From contig NZ_FNWI01000004.1 of the NCBI RefSeq assembly GCF_900106855.1, forward strand, positions 124,001-188,000: a stretch of 64,000 nucleotides of DNA. The letters are read 5' to 3'. The notes beneath the pieces were generated by a model, which saw only the letters and a program-made list of their open reading frames with translations, ran no database searches and was not told the origin of the DNA. Both the position numbers and the translations under genes were made by a program. Below, in pieces: positions 24,890 to 34,102 of the stretch (positions are counted from its first letter, which is position 1; each line of letters starts with the position of its first letter). The DNA is from Varibaculum massiliense (GTDB lineage Bacteria; Actinomycetota; Actinomycetes; Actinomycetales; Actinomycetaceae).

Positions 24890-26755
24890 ATGAGCGAAAT
24901 AGCCGCGGGGGCGAGTGCGTCCCCTTTGGAAACCAATCCCGACTTCGAAACCGAAGAACTCAACCGGGAGGGCAGCTTCGACAGCTACGAAGCAGACACC
25001 GCTAATGAACAGATCCTTGCAGAAGAACCCACTTTCTTTTCTGACCTGGGGTTACCGGAAATTATTTTAGATACTTTAAACTGCATGGGCTTTAGCGAGC
25101 CCACCCCGATCCAACGGCAGGGTATTCCCCCGCTAATGGCTGGGCGAGATGTTGTCGGAATCGCCCAAACCGGTACTGGGAAAACCGCCGCCTTTGGACT
25201 GCCAATTTTGGCAGCCTGCAATAAAGCTGCGCGGGTACAAGCCTTAATTCTAGCTCCTACCAGGGAGCTGGCCGCGCAGTCTGCCACCGCCCTCACCGAA
25301 TTTTCCCGGGGAATGAAACTAAAGGTAGTGGCGGTTTATGGCGGTGCGTCCTACGGCCCGCAGATTTCGGCTTTGCGGGAGGGCGCCCAAATTGTGGTCG
25401 GTACTCCCGGACGCATTATGGATCTAATGGAACGCGGGGAACTAGATTTATCGGCACTGAAATTTTTTGTCCTGGACGAAGCGGACGAGATGCTGCGGAT
25501 GGGGTTTTCGGAGGACGTGGACCAGATTGCCAGCGGCGCCAACCCGGATGCCATTCGCGCCCTCTTTTCCGCCACTATGCCTCCGGCGATTAAACGGATT
25601 GCGGAGCGGCACCTGTCAGATCCGGTGGAAATTTCAATCGCGCCGCAATCTTCCACAGTAGAGACCGTAAATCAGACTTATGCGGTAGTACCTTTTAAGT
25701 TCAAATCTGAGGCTTTGGTTCGGGTGCTGGCTCTTAGCGAGGCTGCGGCCGCGATCGTGTTCGTGCGTACCCGCATAGATGCCGAACAACTGGGATCAGA
25801 ACTGCAAAAAGCCGGGTTCTTAGCTGCCGCTATTAGCGGCGATGTCCCACAGGCAGAACGGGAACGGATTGTAGCCCGCCTGCGAGAAGGCAGTCTGGAT
25901 GTCCTGGTAGCTACCGATGTAGCTGCCCGCGGCTTAGACGTTGAGCGTATCGGGTTGGTAGTAAATTACGACGTCCCCCGGGAAGCTGAAGCTTATGTGC
26001 ACCGCATTGGACGTACCGGTAGAGCTGGACGCGAAGGTACTTCGCTTACTTTCTTTACTCCCCGGGAGCGTCCTCGTAAGCGCGTAATCGAAAAGCTCAC
26101 CGGCGAAAAAATGACCGAGGTATTTATTCCCTCCCCCGCCCAGGTGGCGCAGGCACGGGCAGGTCGGATGAGCCAGCGCGTTAAGACCCGCTTGGAAAAG
26201 GGGGAAATGGATGTCTACTATGACGCTATTCAAGACCTGGTGGTTTCCGAGGGGATAGATATTGGGGACGCCGCCGCGGCGCTGCTGGCGCTAGCTAGCG
26301 GTGACTTCGGGCCGGAAAAACGGCATCTTGATTTCCGTGTCCGGCGGGAAGAAAAAGTTGATGAGCTGGGGCGGTTCATATCTGCCAGTTTTGAGGAGGG
26401 GCGCGAAGGTGCCTCCGGGAAGGAAATACGCAGCAAGGGGGCGGCTCGTCGCCACTTCTCTTCTCCTTCTGCTCGGCGCTACCGAGTGGAGGTAGGACGC
26501 CGAGATCGGGTTAAACCTGGCGCCATAGTGGGGGCAATTACCGGAGAAGGCGGCCTCAAAGGTGGCGATGTGGGGCATATCGATATTCTGCAGAGTTTCT
26601 CTCTGGTGGAAATGGCACGGCCGCTTTCCCCGGAAACTATCCGCAAGATTGCTAAAGCCCGGGTGTCAGGGCGCACCTTGCGGATGCGGGAAGATGAAGG
26701 CCCCGGCAAAAAGAGTGGCAAGAAACGCGACTTTAAGCGTAAGCGCCGCAGCTAG
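24890..26755 (+). CDS. deaD: DEAD-box RNA helicase with DbpA-type RNA-binding domain
   Basis: Helicase motifs run in order: Q motif FSEPTPIQRQGIP, motif I AQTGTGKTAAF, Ia PTRELAAQ, GTPGRIMD, DEAD, SAT, then RGLDVERIGLVVNYD and HRIGRTGRAGR. The C-terminal region has a DbpA-like RNA-binding fold (VEVGRRDRVKPGAIVGAITG, VGHIDILQSFSLVEM) and a basic tail ending KKRDFKRKRRS. Together this is the DeaD/CsdA type, which unwinds RNA during ribosome assembly and cold adaptation. An acidic 45-residue N-terminal extension precedes the helicase core. The symbol is by architecture. It is monocistronic, divergent from aspS. Confidence 0.93.
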   Translation: MSEIAAGASASPLETNPDFETEELNREGSFDSYEADTANEQILAEEPTFFSDLGLPEIILDTLNCMGFSEPTPIQRQGIPPLMAGRDVVGIAQTGTGKTAAFGLPILAACNKAARVQALILAPTRELAAQSATALTEFSRGMKLKVVAVYGGASYGPQISALREGAQIVVGTPGRIMDLMERGELDLSALKFFVLDEADEMLRMGFSEDVDQIASGANPDAIRALFSATMPPAIKRIAERHLSDPVEISIAPQSSTVETVNQTYAVVPFKFKSEALVRVLALSEAAAAIVFVRTRIDAEQLGSELQKAGFLAAAISGDVPQAERERIVARLREGSLDVLVATDVAARGLDVERIGLVVNYDVPREAEAYVHRIGRTGRAGREGTSLTFFTPRERPRKRVIEKLTGEKMTEVFIPSPAQVAQARAGRMSQRVKTRLEKGEMDVYYDAIQDLVVSEGIDIGDAAAALLALASGDFGPEKRHLDFRVRREEKVDELGRFISASFEEGREGASGKEIRSKGAARRHFSSPSARRYRVEVGRRDRVKPGAIVGAITGEGGLKGGDVGHIDILQSFSLVEMARPLSPETIRKIAKARVSGRTLRMREDEGPGKKSGKKRDFKRKRRS

Positions 26756-26886
26756 GGATGTTCTTCAGGGAAAACCCCGGAGAAAAGGTAGTGCTAACAG
26801 GGGAATCGGTCACCGCGACTGCAACCGGTAGCCCTTGTCGAGCTTCTAAAACACAATTGTGAAAATAATATCCAGGATTTAACCTG

Positions 26887-28266
26887 CTAACCAGCCAGGA
26901 TAGTACCGGCAGCTACCTGTTGTTCTTCCGCAGTTTCCAAGTGAACCTGACCCTGCACCTTTACATCTTTACCAAAGGTATAGGGACCGCTAACTTTAAA
27001 AGACTGCGCTTTTCGCAGAGAGGGTACCCCTGCCGGGAAACGCGCCTCGAAATCAGCGATCTTCTTAAAGTAGCGGGAATCCAAATCCACTGCTACTTCT
27101 TGGTCATTGACTTTGTGCAAGTGATAGTTATCGCCCAGATCGTAAATATCGGAACGCACCAAAGTCAGCTCATTAGTGGTTTTCACCGGTAGGAAACGGC
27201 TGCGCGGAACCAGGAGCGCGGTAGCTCCCTTAAAGGAAGCAATCGCTGCCCCCATCGCGGTTTCCATTTGAATCACCGCGGGGCTTTGCGAATCAGCGGG
27301 ATCAACCGTCTTGTGATTAGCGATCAAAGGGAGTCCCAATACCGCATTCCGCTCAATCAAAGTGTCCCGTAGTTTCACCAGGTCAAACCAGAGGTTATTG
27401 GTGTGGAAGAAGGGATGGCGATGCTCATCGGTAAAGTAATCCATCTGCTCCGGCGGAGTCTGGGCAGTATCCCGCAAAATCAGTTGTCCATCGACCTTAC
27501 GGATAGCTAGATGACCGCCCTTGCGATCATTGATCGTGCGGATGCACAGCTCGGCGGCATAGGGGGCGCCGCTGGCCGCAAACCAGCCCGCAATCTGGGC
27601 ATTCGGGGTGGCTCCCAGGTTGTCGGAGTTGGAAGTCATCGCATAACGGTAGCCCGCATCGATCAGTTTATCTAACAGACCGGAGCCATAAAGAGCGGTA
27701 TAAATATCGCCGTGACCAGGCGGGCACCATTCCAGGGAGGGATCTTTTTCCCAAGAAACCGGGGTTAAATCATCGGCGCGCAGCTTCGGTTCCTGATTCT
27801 GCAAGAAATCCAAAGGCAGCCCGGAAACTTCAATTCCCGGATGGTTCTGCAGTGCCGCCAAAGTGTCTGCCTGGGTGCGGAAAGAATTCATGAAAATCAG
27901 CGGCAAGCTAACCCCAAATTCTTTCCGCGCCGCCATCACTTGCTGGCAAATAATATCCAGGAAAGTTAGCCCGGCGCGCACTGGCAGTAAAGACTTGGCT
28001 TTATCCATCCCCATGGAGGTTCCCAGCCCCCCATTGAGCTTAATCATTACGGTTTTTGCTAAAGCAGCCTGCGCCTGCCCGGGTTCAACCTGATAATCTT
28101 CCAGGCGATCCACGCTGGTAAGCGGCGAAATCGTTTCCTCGGGGATAAAACCGGTATGTTCGCCCTCTAAAACCCGGTAGTAGTGAGAAAATACCGAGAT
28201 AGCTGCAGGGCTAACCCCGGCGTCCTCCATTTTCTTAACTGCCTGGGATAGTCCCGCTTCGCTCAT
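26887..28266 (-). CDS. UTP--glucose-1-phosphate uridylyltransferase (UDPGP family)
   Basis: The enzyme makes UDP-glucose from UTP and glucose-1-phosphate for polysaccharide, glycolipid and galactose metabolism. It belongs to the eukaryote-like UDPGP family, not the GalU family: the nucleotide loop is KLNGGLGTSMGMDKAKSLLP, with MTSNSDNLGATPN, HTNNLWFDLVKL and VPRSRFLPVKTTNEL later. This type is known in bifidobacteria and actinomycetes. At 459 residues it is full length, with the C-terminal left-handed beta-helix part. The ATG at 28266 has GGGG upstream; a GTG lies one codon earlier. It is followed on the same strand, upstream, by the DUF349 gene with 30 bp between. Confidence 0.93.
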   Translation of the reverse strand: MSEAGLSQAVKKMEDAGVSPAAISVFSHYYRVLEGEHTGFIPEETISPLTSVDRLEDYQVEPGQAQAALAKTVMIKLNGGLGTSMGMDKAKSLLPVRAGLTFLDIICQQVMAARKEFGVSLPLIFMNSFRTQADTLAALQNHPGIEVSGLPLDFLQNQEPKLRADDLTPVSWEKDPSLEWCPPGHGDIYTALYGSGLLDKLIDAGYRYAMTSNSDNLGATPNAQIAGWFAASGAPYAAELCIRTINDRKGGHLAIRKVDGQLILRDTAQTPPEQMDYFTDEHRHPFFHTNNLWFDLVKLRDTLIERNAVLGLPLIANHKTVDPADSQSPAVIQMETAMGAAIASFKGATALLVPRSRFLPVKTTNELTLVRSDIYDLGDNYHLHKVNDQEVAVDLDSRYFKKIADFEARFPAGVPSLRKAQSFKVSGPYTFGKDVKVQGQVHLETAEEQQVAAGTILAG

Positions 28267-28296
28267 CACAAACCCCTTTGTTGACGTTAACAGCTC

Positions 28297-29637
28297 CTAA
28301 AAGGACTCTACCTGTTTTAGCCAAGCCTCACGGGCTTTTAGCGACTCTTTTAGTTCCGCCGCTTTTTTGCTATCCCCAGCCGCTTCCGCCTGGGCAATCT
28401 CCGCCTTAATCTGTTCAATTAGAGCCACAAGTTGCCCCGCCATCCCTTCGGCGCGCGCCTTGGTTTCGGGATTAGACTTGCGCCATTTCTCTTCTTCTAG
28501 ACTGCGCAAGTAATCTTCCACCGCCCGCATCCGCCGTTCCACCCGGTCGATATCGGCGCGCGGCACATGTCCAATCTCGTCCCACTTTTCTTGCAGCGGA
28601 CGCAACTTAGCCTTTAGTTCTTCCACATCAGTGAGTTCTTTAAGGGCTTCTGCCTTTACCAAGATGGCTTCTTTTTTCTGAAGATTCTCGGTTTCGAGGG
28701 CGTTTACCGCTTCATTTTGGGCGTTACGGGCATCAAAGAACTTTTGCTGCGCCCGATGGAAACGCTGCCAAAGGGCATCGTCCTCACGACGCGAAGCTCT
28801 CCCCGCGGTCTTCCAGCGTTGCATTAAATCGCGGTAAGCCCGGGAAGTTTCCCCCCAATTAGTGGAACTAGATAGTGCTTCGGCCTCGACAATAAGTTTT
28901 TCTTTAGCGGCTTTGGCCTGGGATTGGGCAACATCTAGCTCGTTAAAGAACACCCGCCGCTTCTTATCGAAAGAAGAACGTGCCGCCGCGAACCGTTTCC
29001 AGAGTTCATCCTCAATAGCGCGTTCAATCCGCGGTCCAGCATGCTGGAGGCGCTTCCACTCGTCTAGCAAATCCCGCAGTTCTTGCCCGGATTGTTTCCA
29101 CTGGGTGCGGGCAGAATCCTGCGCGGCGATTTCTTCTGCTCTCGCCACCACTTTTTCGCGGTTCTTACGTGCCTCTTCTTTAGCCTCTGCCCGCTGAGCC
29201 GCCGCCTCTTCCTTGCGTTTATCGGCTTTTTCTTGCAACTGTGCAACTTTTTCCCGCAAAGCCGGAAGGTCACCCACTGCAGCCGGTTCGCTGACCTGCT
29301 CACGCAAAGACTTCATAGTCTGGTCAATCTCGCGTTCAGCAAGTTTAGGTAGCCGTTCGGCAAATAAAGATATTTGGGCTGCTAAATCCAGGTAACGCCG
29401 CACATAGATATTTAACGGGTTCTCAGGTACTTCTGCGGGGAACTGTCCAATCTGACGTTCTTCTTCCCCATCTTTAACCCAAACGCGTCCCTCTTCATCG
29501 ACGCGCCCAAAGGGCAGCGCTGCCGAAAAGTCAGGGGTTTTTATCGGCATTACCGGTTTATTTTCCCGAGGTAGACGAATCTTCCCTGGGGTGGGTACAG
29601 GTTTGGGCTTCGGAGCGGTATCGGGCTGTTCAGTCAC
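28297..29637 (-). CDS. DUF349 coiled-coil protein
   Basis: The 446-residue protein is largely helical with heptad-like charge patterns. It contains repeated DUF349 units of about 70 residues, recognisable by W-x4-R and W-x-R/K pairs such as WKQSGQELRDLLDEWKRLQH, ELWKRFAAARSSFDKKRRVF, WGETSRAYRDLMQRWKTAGR and LWQRFHRAQQKFFDARNAQN. The N-terminal 35 residues are proline/lysine-rich and disordered. DUF349 proteins are widespread in actinobacteria, but their biochemical role is not settled. The GTG start at 29637 is preceded by GGAAAAA. It is probably co-transcribed with the downstream UDP-glucose pyrophosphorylase gene. Confidence 0.9.
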   Translation of the reverse strand: MTEQPDTAPKPKPVPTPGKIRLPRENKPVMPIKTPDFSAALPFGRVDEEGRVWVKDGEEERQIGQFPAEVPENPLNIYVRRYLDLAAQISLFAERLPKLAEREIDQTMKSLREQVSEPAAVGDLPALREKVAQLQEKADKRKEEAAAQRAEAKEEARKNREKVVARAEEIAAQDSARTQWKQSGQELRDLLDEWKRLQHAGPRIERAIEDELWKRFAAARSSFDKKRRVFFNELDVAQSQAKAAKEKLIVEAEALSSSTNWGETSRAYRDLMQRWKTAGRASRREDDALWQRFHRAQQKFFDARNAQNEAVNALETENLQKKEAILVKAEALKELTDVEELKAKLRPLQEKWDEIGHVPRADIDRVERRMRAVEDYLRSLEEEKWRKSNPETKARAEGMAGQLVALIEQIKAEIAQAEAAGDSKKAAELKESLKAREAWLKQVESF

Positions 29638-29768
29638 TAATTTTTCCTTAAATCAGTTATTTTCACGGCTAGGCTTAGCCGCTTGCGCGTGGAGCTTGTT
29701 GCTCCCTAACCATATTATGCCCTAGTGCAGCTAAAGCACCAAGGACGCACATCCTTTAAGATGAGCCT

Positions 29769-30524
29769 ATGAGGATTGAAAAGTTTTATGCCCCCTTCTA
29801 TTCGGAAAATCCCTATCTGCTGCTAGCTCCCGGCAGTGACCAGGCGCTAATTGTAGACCCCGGGCATGGTGCATTAGAGCAGCTGAAACAAGCACTATCC
29901 CGTCTAGAGGTGACGGTAGCGGCGGTATTGTGTACCCACGGACACGCTGACCATATATGGGATGCTCACGCGCTGGCTGGTAAAGCTCCGGTTTATATTC
30001 CTGCCCCCGATGAATACCGTTTCCACCCGGAAAAACTAGATCCGCGCGAACGCACAGAACACGAATTATCCCTTCCGCCCTGGAAAGAACCCGAAAACCT
30101 GCAAGTGCTGCCAGCTGCTGCCACCAGTGAAGGTGCAGAACTAGCACCCGGGATTTTCCTGCGGGCAGTCCCGGCTCCCGGACACACCGAAGGCTCTACC
30201 CTATTTCTTTTTGAAGCCAGCGACCTTAGCGGAAGCGCGGCGCAGGAGGCACAAGACATCTACGATAACTGGCTAGCAGAATCGCAGAGAAAGCAGGAAA
30301 AACCACAAAAACTTGCCCTCTCGGGGGACGTAATCTTTTTCGGCTCGGTAGGACGCACTGATCTGCCCGGCGGCGACTCCCAGCAAATGCTGCATACCTT
30401 GCGCACCTTACAAAACGTGATTGACCCAGACACCGTGTTGTTGCCCGGACACGGCCCGGCCACAGTGTTCGGATTGGAAAAAGCCCACAACCCCTTCTTC
30501 GCCCAGGCGCGCTACCAGGGATAA
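29769..30524 (+). CDS. Metallo-beta-lactamase-fold hydrolase (glyoxalase II-like)
   Basis: The zinc-binding signature HGHADHIWDAHAL (HxHxDH), then PGHTEGSTLFLFE, LSGDVIFFGSVGRTDLPGGD and the final LLPGHGP give the full set of ligands of the MBL fold as arranged in glyoxalase II-like hydrolases of the YcbL group. The likely substrates are thioesters such as S-lactoylglutathione analogues, but actinobacteria use other thiols and the true substrate is unknown. It is 251 residues and cytoplasmic. Its promoter is shared divergently with the DUF349 gene, and a small gene follows 88 bp downstream. Confidence 0.9.
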   Translation: MRIEKFYAPFYSENPYLLLAPGSDQALIVDPGHGALEQLKQALSRLEVTVAAVLCTHGHADHIWDAHALAGKAPVYIPAPDEYRFHPEKLDPRERTEHELSLPPWKEPENLQVLPAAATSEGAELAPGIFLRAVPAPGHTEGSTLFLFEASDLSGSAAQEAQDIYDNWLAESQRKQEKPQKLALSGDVIFFGSVGRTDLPGGDSQQMLHTLRTLQNVIDPDTVLLPGHGPATVFGLEKAHNPFFAQARYQG

Positions 30525-30612
30525 CCTTTTCCACAGTTTAGGTGGTTGCAAGTTTTCCTTGCGGGGTTTTTCTGGCTTTCTGCTTTCCTCTTTGGGGGCG
30601 GAAGCTTAATGT

Positions 30613-31182
30613 ATGGAAGCAATTCTGGTTGATGCGCATGAAAACCAGGTTTTACATGGATCAGCGCGGGCAGCACTAACCCGCGGGAACCGTTTTGTCT
30701 GCTGGCAGGGTACTAATTCCGAGATTCTGGCGGAGGCAGTAACCTTATCTTCAATCTATGGACGTGCCCTCTTCCTGGCTCCCCTGCTGCCAAAAGATTG
30801 TTTCTTAACCGGGCATTCCGCTGCTTGGGTGTGGGCAGGTCAGGAGCTTCCTCCACAAAACCTGTATATCGCCAGTGCTCGCCGCCCCTTACGCGGCGCC
30901 GACTCTCGCTTTTGGGTTCACTTCGATGCCTCCGCCAGGCGCCTGTTAACCGAGCGCGGCATTACAACCGTGGGATCTAAAAGGGAAGGCAAAGGCATCT
31001 CCATTTCTCTTGGCGCAGAAGAAACTGGGGAAAACCAGGCACAATTCCTGCGCCTAGGGGAAGTTAAGCTGCTTAGCCCCTGGGCTACCTTTCGTTTTTG
31101 TAAACGCCACCCCAATCTTCCCGGAGGTGATTGCTGGAATCCCAGGCGCCTGCTTAACTTGGCTAACCGCTTACTTCCGTAA
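30613..31182 (+). CDS. Uncharacterised protein, weakly AbiEi-like
   Basis: The 189-residue protein has the segment FLTGHSAAWVWAGQELPPQN followed by ASARRPLRGADSRFWVHFDA and later VKLLSPWATFRFCKRHPNLP. This order loosely recalls the domain seen in actinobacterial AbiEi-type antitoxin-like proteins (T-x-x-SAA-x-x-xG-LP, then an R-rich strand, then V-x-SPA-x-T). The similarity is faint, and no winged-helix N-terminus or toxin partner is next to it. The ATG at 30613 has a purine-rich GGGGGCGGAAG upstream. Its last 12 bases overlap the 3' end of the convergent rel gene. Confidence 0.6.
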   Translation: MEAILVDAHENQVLHGSARAALTRGNRFVCWQGTNSEILAEAVTLSSIYGRALFLAPLLPKDCFLTGHSAAWVWAGQELPPQNLYIASARRPLRGADSRFWVHFDASARRLLTERGITTVGSKREGKGISISLGAEETGENQAQFLRLGEVKLLSPWATFRFCKRHPNLPGGDCWNPRRLLNLANRLLP

Positions 31183-33477
31183 GGTACGAGTAGTGCGATG
31201 GGCGGAAAATACCCCCGGGACTTTGCGAATATCACTCAAGATGGTGTGCAAATAACGCGAATCCGCTACCTCGAAAGTATAGCGGGAACTGGCAACCCTA
31301 TCCGAGGAGGTGTTCATAGAGGCCGCCAAGATATTGGCGCGATAATCAGAAAGCACCTTGGTAATGTCGTTAATCAAACCTTCGCGATCTAGCGCCTGAA
31401 TCTCAATTTCTACCTGGAATTTTGCAGTCGGATGTTCAGCCCAAGAAACTTGTACCACTCGCTCGGGATGAACCATTAAGTTTTGGGCGTTGGTACATTC
31501 TTTACGATGGACTGACACCCCGTGTCCGCGGGTAACGAAACCTACGATTTCATCTCCGGGAAGGGGATTGCAGCAGCGGGCAATCTTCGTCCAGATTTCC
31601 CCTTGCTTCATCCCTTCTACCTGGATGCCGGTACCTTCGTTACCGCCCAGAGGGCGGGCTTCTACCTGTTCGGGAAGTACCGCTTCAGACAGGGTTTCTT
31701 CAGCGCCGTCTTCTCCCCCGGCGCTTTCCATTAGTTTGTCCACTACATTGGCGGGAGAAACATGATGAGATCCCACCGCCGCGTAGAGGGCAGAAATGTC
31801 GCTATACCCCATGCCGGAAGCTAGCGCCGTCATAGTGTCATGGCTCATTAGCCGCTGCAGCGGCAGATTCTGTTTGCGCATATAGCTAGAAATGAGGTCT
31901 TGCCCCGCCTCGATAGCTTCTTCGCGCCGTTCTTTGGAGAACCAGGCCTTAATCTTGTTGCGCGCCCGGGGACTGGCAACGAACTTTAACCAATCCCGAG
32001 AAGGCCCTGAATTAGGCGACCGGGAAGTTAGTACCTCTACACTGTCCCCGTTTTCCAATTTGGTGTCCAGGGGAACCAGTTTGCCACCTACTTTTGCCCC
32101 TACCGTACGATTTCCGACCTCGGTGTGTACCGAGTAGGCAAAATCTACCGGTGTGGATCCGGCAGGAAGGTCTTTAACTTCCCCCGCCGGGGTAAACACA
32201 TATACCCGGGAGCCCGACATTTCATAGCGCAGCGAATCTAAAAATTCGCCCGGGTCTTGAGTTTCCTTTTGCCAATCCACCAATTGGCGCAGCCAGCCCA
32301 TTTCATCGCTATCTGCCAATGGAGCTTTATTATCACCCGCAGATTTAGCGTTTGGGTCTTCTTTGTAACGCCAGTGAGCCGCGATGCCATATTCGGCGCG
32401 GCGATGCATCTCCCGGGTGCGAATCTGGATTTCTACCGGTTTGCCCCCCGGTCCCACCACCGTAGTATGCAGTGACTGGTAAAGATTGAATTTGGGCATG
32501 GCAATATAGTCTTTGAAACGCCCCGGGATCGGGTTCCAGCGCGCATGCATCTCCCCTAACACCGCATAGCAGTCCCGCACTGTTTCTACCAGCACCCGCA
32601 CCCCAACCAGGTCATAGATATCATCGAAGTCGCGTCCGCGCACAATCATCTTTTGATAAATCGAATAGTGGTGTTTGGGGCGACCAGTAACTTCGCCCGC
32701 AATTTTATTTATCCGTAAATCTTCTTTGATTTTGTCGATTACTTCCCGCAGATATTTTTCGCGCTCGGGCGCGCGTTCATGCACCAAGTTATCGATTTCT
32801 TCATATAGCTCGGGGTAGAGAGTTTTAAAGGCCAGGTCCTCTAGCTCCCATTTAATGGTGTTCATCCCTAAGCGATGCGCTAAGGGCGCAAAAATCTCTA
32901 GAGTTTCGCGCGCTTTATTTTGCGCCGATTTGGGGGAAACATATTTCCAGGTACGAGCATTGTGGAGGCGGTCGCCCAGTTTTATCACCAGCACCCGAAT
33001 ATCGCGGGACATGGAGATAATCATTTTGCGCACAGTTTCAGACTGTGCTGCCTGTCCGTAGGTGACTTTGTCGAGTTTAGTTACCCCATCAACCAGCAGG
33101 GCGATTTCTTCCCCAAAATCAGCAGTCAGTTGCTCGAGAGTGTAGTCAGTGTCCTCTACCGTGTCATGCAGCAGCGCCGCCGCCAAGGTGGTGCTGGTCA
33201 TCCCAATTTCCGCCAAGATAGTAGCAACTGCTACCGGATGGGTGATATAGGGCTCCCCCGATTTACGAAACTGACCTTCATGGCAGCGTGATGCCGTCTG
33301 ATAGGCGCGTTCGATTAGCGAAATATCCGCTTTGGGATGATTGGCTCGTAGCGCCCGCACCAAGGCTTGAATATGGGGATCAATGTTCTTAGAACGCCCA
33401 GTTAACCAGGCCAAAGACGCACGCACCCGCGAGGACGGAACTGCGTTGGCGCCCTCATCGGGAGTGGTAGAAGTCAT
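31171..33477 (-). CDS. rel: Bifunctional (p)ppGpp synthetase/hydrolase
   Basis: This long RSH protein makes and degrades the stringent-response alarmone. Order: HD hydrolase (KSGEPYITHPVAVATILAEI, ALLHDTVEDTDYTLEQL), synthetase (DDIYDLVGVRVLV, GRFKDYIAMPKFNLYQSLHT, VEIQIRTREMHRRAEYGIAA), TGS (VYVFTPAGEVKDLPAGSTPV), zinc-finger helical part (ARCCNPLPGDEIVGFVTRG), and a C-terminal ACT domain (ALDREGLINDITKVLSDYRA). The HD motif is intact, so hydrolase activity is expected. At 768 residues it is normal length. The ATG at 33477 follows the apt gene by 85 bp on the same strand; apt-rel adjacency is the usual actinobacterial order. Confidence 0.96.
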   Translation of the reverse strand: MTSTTPDEGANAVPSSRVRASLAWLTGRSKNIDPHIQALVRALRANHPKADISLIERAYQTASRCHEGQFRKSGEPYITHPVAVATILAEIGMTSTTLAAALLHDTVEDTDYTLEQLTADFGEEIALLVDGVTKLDKVTYGQAAQSETVRKMIISMSRDIRVLVIKLGDRLHNARTWKYVSPKSAQNKARETLEIFAPLAHRLGMNTIKWELEDLAFKTLYPELYEEIDNLVHERAPEREKYLREVIDKIKEDLRINKIAGEVTGRPKHHYSIYQKMIVRGRDFDDIYDLVGVRVLVETVRDCYAVLGEMHARWNPIPGRFKDYIAMPKFNLYQSLHTTVVGPGGKPVEIQIRTREMHRRAEYGIAAHWRYKEDPNAKSAGDNKAPLADSDEMGWLRQLVDWQKETQDPGEFLDSLRYEMSGSRVYVFTPAGEVKDLPAGSTPVDFAYSVHTEVGNRTVGAKVGGKLVPLDTKLENGDSVEVLTSRSPNSGPSRDWLKFVASPRARNKIKAWFSKERREEAIEAGQDLISSYMRKQNLPLQRLMSHDTMTALASGMGYSDISALYAAVGSHHVSPANVVDKLMESAGGEDGAEETLSEAVLPEQVEARPLGGNEGTGIQVEGMKQGEIWTKIARCCNPLPGDEIVGFVTRGHGVSVHRKECTNAQNLMVHPERVVQVSWAEHPTAKFQVEIEIQALDREGLINDITKVLSDYRANILAASMNTSSDRVASSRYTFEVADSRYLHTILSDIRKVPGVFSAHRTTRTLRK

Positions 33478-33562
33478 GTATCTAGTTTAGTGACCCACCA
33501 GTCATTTCCCCAAGTTTCCAGTTAGAAAGGACACTAGGAGTAAACAGAGATGCGTAACTAGG

Positions 33563-34102
33563 CTAAATCAGAGTCAGGGCTTCACATTCTAGGTCGCCGA
33601 TATGCTCACGCCCATCGAGTTCTTCCAGCTCCATCAAAACGCACACCGATTCCACTACTGCCCCGGCACGTTTAATCAGCGCCGCTGATGCATTTACAGT
33701 GCCGCCGGTAGCCAGCACATCATCAAGTACTAAAACTCGCGCGCCCTTCGCAATGGAATCCGGCTGCAGTTCCATCCGGGATTTTCCGTATTCGAGGCCG
33801 TAATCGATTCCGATTACCGGACCGGGAAGTTTCCCGGCTTTGCGAATCATTAAGGTACCCAGCCCCAGTTCGACTGCTACCGGAGCCGCAATTAAGAATC
33901 CGCGAGACTCCAGACCGGCAACCAAATCCACCCGACCTCGATAAAAGTCGGCTAGCCCTTTCACTAGCTGGGAAAAAGCTTCCCCGTTAGCCAGCAGCGG
34001 AGAAATATCCCTAAAGAGTACCCCAGTTTGCGGAAAATCTGGTACGTCCCGCAAATTCTCGCGGATAATTTTCCCTAGGGGAGCCAGTTTGGGGTTTATC
34101 AT
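33563..34102 (-). CDS. apt: Adenine phosphoribosyltransferase
   Basis: Apt salvages adenine to AMP with PRPP. The PRPP-binding motif is VLVLDDVLATGGTVNASAAL, and RGFLIAAPVAVELGLGTLMI and IDYGLEYGKSRMELQ are typical APRT segments. Length (179) is normal. The ATG at 34102 overlaps the secF stop by four bases, so it is translationally coupled at the end of the yajC-secD-secF unit. Confidence 0.94.
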   Translation of the reverse strand: MINPKLAPLGKIIRENLRDVPDFPQTGVLFRDISPLLANGEAFSQLVKGLADFYRGRVDLVAGLESRGFLIAAPVAVELGLGTLMIRKAGKLPGPVIGIDYGLEYGKSRMELQPDSIAKGARVLVLDDVLATGGTVNASAALIKRAGAVVESVCVLMELEELDGREHIGDLECEALTLI